Assembly (NCBI RefSeq): GCF_048268085.1
Contig: NZ_JBLWWF010000001.1
Span: forward strand, 124,001-188,000
Reading direction: 5' to 3'
DNA: 64,000 bases
DNA from: Neptunicella sp048268085
GTDB taxonomy: Bacteria > Pseudomonadota > Gammaproteobacteria > Enterobacterales > Alteromonadaceae
In this document: piece by piece, positions 61,409 to 64,000 of the stretch
Numbering within the stretch: position 1 is the first letter of the stretch
Layout: every line of letters starts with the position of its first letter
Translations under genes and position numbers: made by a program
Notes under the pieces: model-generated
The model's database searches: none
The model's input: the letters and a program-made list of their open reading frames with translations, nothing else
Told to the model about the DNA's origin: nothing

Positions 61409-63024
61409 AGCGGGTTGTCCTGATGTTCATCAATATATTCTTGTAATTTGGCTTGCCATTGATCGGCAAATAATATTTTGCATGCCTCCACCAAACCCGG
61501 TGCATTAATAATATCTTGATGAGGCACCACTAAAGATATTTTGCTGCGGCGGCGTAAAAAGTCAGATAACTTGGTTACCATCTCACGTTTGGCGGCATGT
61601 TCCACTTCTACCCGTAAATATTCGGCTTTTTTAATCAGTAACTCAGCCATGGATGGATTTTCACGAATTTGTTCCAGCATATTGATAGCATTACGGCCAT
61701 AGCGCCGCCAAAATCGTTGGCTTAGTGGTTCTGATGAGGTGGCCGGGGTGAGTGCATCCAGCCCCATTAATGTTGCCCGATGATAAAACTCATTCTTAAC
61801 CGAATCATCCGGTTCGCCATACCATTTGTGTGCGGCGTAAGGCAGCGTGATACCGCATTGCCTGATAAGGTCGGCAACTTCATTACCCACATTGATACAA
61901 TCGGTGAGTTTGCCGCCAAAAATAGACAAGTAACCGGTGTTTTTGTTTATATCGATGGCATGTTTGCGGGACAGTTGCACCCAATCTGCTTTGCCTCCTG
62001 TACCATCGATGGCCAGAGGACGCACGCCGCAACGCTCAGCAATAATATCCTGATCCGTTAAGGGGTGAGCTAAGTCCAGTAGTTTATTAACGTTGCTTAA
62101 TACAAAGGCGCGGTCTTGCGCGGTTACGTTCGATTCGGGTTTTTCTACTTGCGTATCGGTGGTACCAATGCAGGTTTTTGGCCCCATGGGGATCACAAAA
62201 AACAAGCGGCCATCGTCGGCAAAAAAAGTCAGCACTTTATTGTGTTCGGTCAGGCGATTAACAATAAGATGAATGCCTTTGGAAAACACATGATGATGTT
62301 GGGTGGGTTGCTGGTTAATCTGGTTAACCTTATCCACATAAGGGCCGGTGGCATTAATCATGGTTTTACTACGAATAGTAATCTGTTTACCGCTGATACG
62401 ATCGTTAACTTGGCTTACCCATATACCATCCTGTTGCTCCGATTTAATCAGTTCCACATAGTTAGCCGCGATACAGCCATAACTCATGCTGGAACGGATA
62501 AAGTTGAATACAAAACGGGCATCATTGTCATACAGGTAGCTATCGGAATATTCAAAGCCGCCGCTGACGTTATCGGTATTAATCACCGGCTCTATTTTTT
62601 TTATCGCTTGTTTGGATAAATAGCGGGGCATACGGGTAAAAAAGCGCCCCATTACCCAATACAGTCCGGTGCCTAAAAATACCAGCCAAGGAGGGAAACG
62701 AAAACCGCGTTGAATGCTGGTTAAAAAACGAATTTCTTTAACAGTCGAAGGGTAACTACGCATTAAATGGTTGCGGCTTTTACATAGCTTGTATACCAGC
62801 CCATATTCGTGGCTTTCCAGATATTTAATCCCGCCCCAAGCCAAGTTAGACGAATTAGAACTGGTGGCGCCAGCAAAGTCGCCCTGATCAATTAATGCCA
62901 CCCGTGCGCCTTTCGCAGCTAATGCAGCGGCAGAGACTGCGCCATTAATCCCGCCCCCAACGATGAACACATCAAAGGTTTCTTGTGGGAGTTTATCGAT
63001 ATTGCTTTGGCGTAATGTATTCAT
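61405..63024 (-). CDS. glpD: Aerobic glycerol-3-phosphate dehydrogenase
   Basis: FAD enzyme on the inner membrane that oxidises glycerol-3-phosphate to dihydroxyacetone phosphate and feeds electrons to quinones. The N-terminal dinucleotide motif VFIVGGGINGAVSAAALAAK is clear, then GDFAGATSSNSSNLAWGG, MINATGPYVDKV, FFVIPMGPKTCIGTTDTQVE and LSIFGGKLTDC. 539 residues, close to the family (about 500-540). First gene of the glpDK pair. The promoter is in the roughly 130 bp before 63024, which holds no clear GlpR-like dyad. Confidence 0.95.
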   Translation of the reverse strand: MNTLRQSNIDKLPQETFDVFIVGGGINGAVSAAALAAKGARVALIDQGDFAGATSSNSSNLAWGGIKYLESHEYGLVYKLCKSRNHLMRSYPSTVKEIRFLTSIQRGFRFPPWLVFLGTGLYWVMGRFFTRMPRYLSKQAIKKIEPVINTDNVSGGFEYSDSYLYDNDARFVFNFIRSSMSYGCIAANYVELIKSEQQDGIWVSQVNDRISGKQITIRSKTMINATGPYVDKVNQINQQPTQHHHVFSKGIHLIVNRLTEHNKVLTFFADDGRLFFVIPMGPKTCIGTTDTQVEKPESNVTAQDRAFVLSNVNKLLDLAHPLTDQDIIAERCGVRPLAIDGTGGKADWVQLSRKHAIDINKNTGYLSIFGGKLTDCINVGNEVADLIRQCGITLPYAAHKWYGEPDDSVKNEFYHRATLMGLDALTPATSSEPLSQRFWRRYGRNAINMLEQIRENPSMAELLIKKAEYLRVEVEHAAKREMVTKLSDFLRRRSKISLVVPHQDIINAPGLVEACKILFADQWQAKLQEYIDEHQDNPL

Positions 63025-63098
63025 GGCGATGTTATCGGCTCACTTATTGGTGATGACTATCATTAACCTTTTATACAAGATAAACCAATCCCTAAATA

Positions 63099-63130
63099 AA
63101 AAGCCGCAACTGAAAATTCAATTGCGGCTT
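63099..63130 (-). terminator. Terminator of valS
   Basis: Stem AAGCCGCAA (63101-63109) / TTGCGGCTT (63122-63130). On the minus strand the hairpin is followed by TTTTATTTAG, giving the U-tract. It lies about 50 bp after the valS stop codon. Confidence 0.88.
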
Positions 63131-63180
63131 ATTTATTCTCTTTACCTGCAGTCTTAAACAGGCTTTATTTTTTAGTGCAG

Positions 63181-64000
63181 TTACAGCTGTTCAATCGTCT
63201 GTTTTTGCTCGTTGAGTTTATCGATTTGTAACTGGAATTCGTCCAGCTTAGCGCGTTCTTTGGCAATCACGGCCTCGGGCGCTTTACTGACAAATTTTTC
63301 ATTACTGAGCTTGCCTTGGGTACGGCCAAAGTCGGCTTGGATTTTTTCCAGTGCCTTGTTGATCCGCGCTAGTTCGGCATCTTTATCGATTAAACCGGCC
63401 ATGGGGATCATCACTTCCATCTCACCCACAATAGCGGTGGCAGAGGCGGGGCCTTTTTCACCGGCTGGCAACAACTCGATATTCTCCAGTCGCGCTAAAC
63501 GCGACAGAAACACATCGGTGATTTTTAACCGGCGTAGGTCTTGCTCTCCGGCATTTTTTAGTAATACCGACAGCGGTTTACTGGGCGCAATATCCATTTC
63601 ACCACGAATATTCCGTACCCCCACAATGACTTGCTTCAACCATTCAATATCCGCTACCACTTGTTCATCGGTTAAACTGGCATCTTGTGCAGGGAAGGTT
63701 TGCAGCATAATGCTTTGCTCACCTTCAATACCGGCCAGTGGTGCCACTCGTTGCCAGATTTCTTCGGTAATGAACGGCATCACCGGATGCAACAGGCGTA
63801 ACAGATTTTCCAGTACATTGACCAGAGTATGACGAGTACCGCGTTTTTGCGCATCGCTGCTGTTGTCTGAATTGAGTACCGGCTTGGATAGTTCTAAATA
63901 CCAGTCACAGAATTGGTTCCAGGTAAATTCATATACCGCTTGGGCGGCAATATCGAAACGATAATCTTTAAGCGCGGCTTCAAAAGCGCTCAGGGTTTGC
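63181..64000 (-). CDS. valS: Valyl-tRNA synthetase, C-terminal part (5' end outside window)
   Basis: The last 272 residues. The anticodon-binding helical domain is visible (FTWNQFCDWYLELSKP, LLHPVMPFITEEIWQ, EWLKQVIVGVRNIRGEM) and the C-terminal coiled-coil arm (ELARINKALEKIQADFGRTQG, SNEKFVSKAPEAVIAKERAKL), ending QTIEQL. The frame is open to the window edge. The coiled-coil arm is typical of bacterial ValS and contacts tRNA. A terminator follows. Confidence 0.95.
   Translation of the reverse strand, partial: QTLSAFEAALKDYRFDIAAQAVYEFTWNQFCDWYLELSKPVLNSDNSSDAQKRGTRHTLVNVLENLLRLLHPVMPFITEEIWQRVAPLAGIEGEQSIMLQTFPAQDASLTDEQVVADIEWLKQVIVGVRNIRGEMDIAPSKPLSVLLKNAGEQDLRRLKITDVFLSRLARLENIELLPAGEKGPASATAIVGEMEVMIPMAGLIDKDAELARINKALEKIQADFGRTQGKLSNEKFVSKAPEAVIAKERAKLDEFQLQIDKLNEQKQTIEQL

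Noticed and set aside
62116..62619. 167-residue plus-strand frame inside glpD
   Set aside because: Antisense shadow of the conserved FAD enzyme; no family motifs.
63212..63832. 206-residue plus-strand frame opposite valS
   Set aside because: Antisense shadow; the opposite strand encodes the clear ValS C-terminal domain through to the window edge.

Overview
The window is a chromosomal segment of a Gram-negative, polysaccharide-degrading gammaproteobacterium, most likely a marine Alteromonadales (Alteromonadaceae-like). Grounds: housekeeping genes of gammaproteobacterial type (parC, folE, valS, glpDK), small conserved families common in Vibrio/Shewanella/Alteromonas (DUF2884/YggN, DUF3392, a DUF2982-like protein), a TonB-dependent receptor, and many secreted or lipoprotein carbohydrate-active enzymes. 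No rRNA, tRNA, CRISPR array or insertion sequence was found. Gene families were recognised by eye from protein motifs; no database search was run.

Layout. 1-7.1 kb: 3' end of an MscS/MscK-type channel, an ECF sigma/anti-sigma pair, a DUF2238 membrane protein, parC, and a PQQ-type sugar dehydrogenase-like lipoprotein. 7.2-20.9 kb: a BarA-like hybrid histidine kinase, folE, a PatB/MalY C-S lyase, YggN, an NSS symporter, msrA, a long-chain acyl-CoA ligase, a periplasmic solute-binding-like protein, and an SPFH/DUF4177/ribbon-helix-helix cluster. 20.9-23.0 kb: an AT-rich insert holding a complete EcoRV-type restriction-modification system (Dam-family methyltransferase, divergent controller protein and nuclease with the EcoRV catalytic residues, and a tandem palindromic operator). 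23.0-28.1 kb: DUF1697, a class V aminotransferase, a GGDEF protein with a degenerate signature, an LldD-like oxidase and a GNAT.

28.1-38.1 kb is an L-rhamnose module: isomerase and bifunctional aldolase/dehydrogenase on the minus strand, and, divergently, a DeoR-type regulator, an NCS1-type permease, an FGGY kinase and an exported GH31 glycosidase. 38.2-41.0 kb holds an acetyl-CoA hydrolase/GNAT fusion translationally coupled to a histone-deacetylase-like protein. 41.0-44.2 kb is an accessory stretch with a 130-bp direct repeat, a large stem-loop, REP-like palindromes and small genes of unknown function.

44.2-57.6 kb is a glucuronoxylan utilisation locus: an esterase, two GH43 enzymes, a CE15 glucuronoyl esterase, a GH10 xylanase, a six-hairpin glycosidase of unclear family and a TonB-dependent receptor, interrupted by YgjP-like and DUF3392 genes. 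A Tat-exported GH28 pectinase follows. At 59.2-59.6 kb a two-hairpin guanidine-II (mini-ykkC) riboswitch precedes sugE/gdx. The window ends with glpK, glpD and the 3' part of valS.

Working together, the locus reads as an outer-membrane uptake and periplasmic hydrolysis system for plant or algal cell-wall glycans (xylan, pectin-type galacturonan, rhamnose-containing polymers) coupled to rhamnose and glycerol catabolism, with one obvious horizontally acquired defence module.
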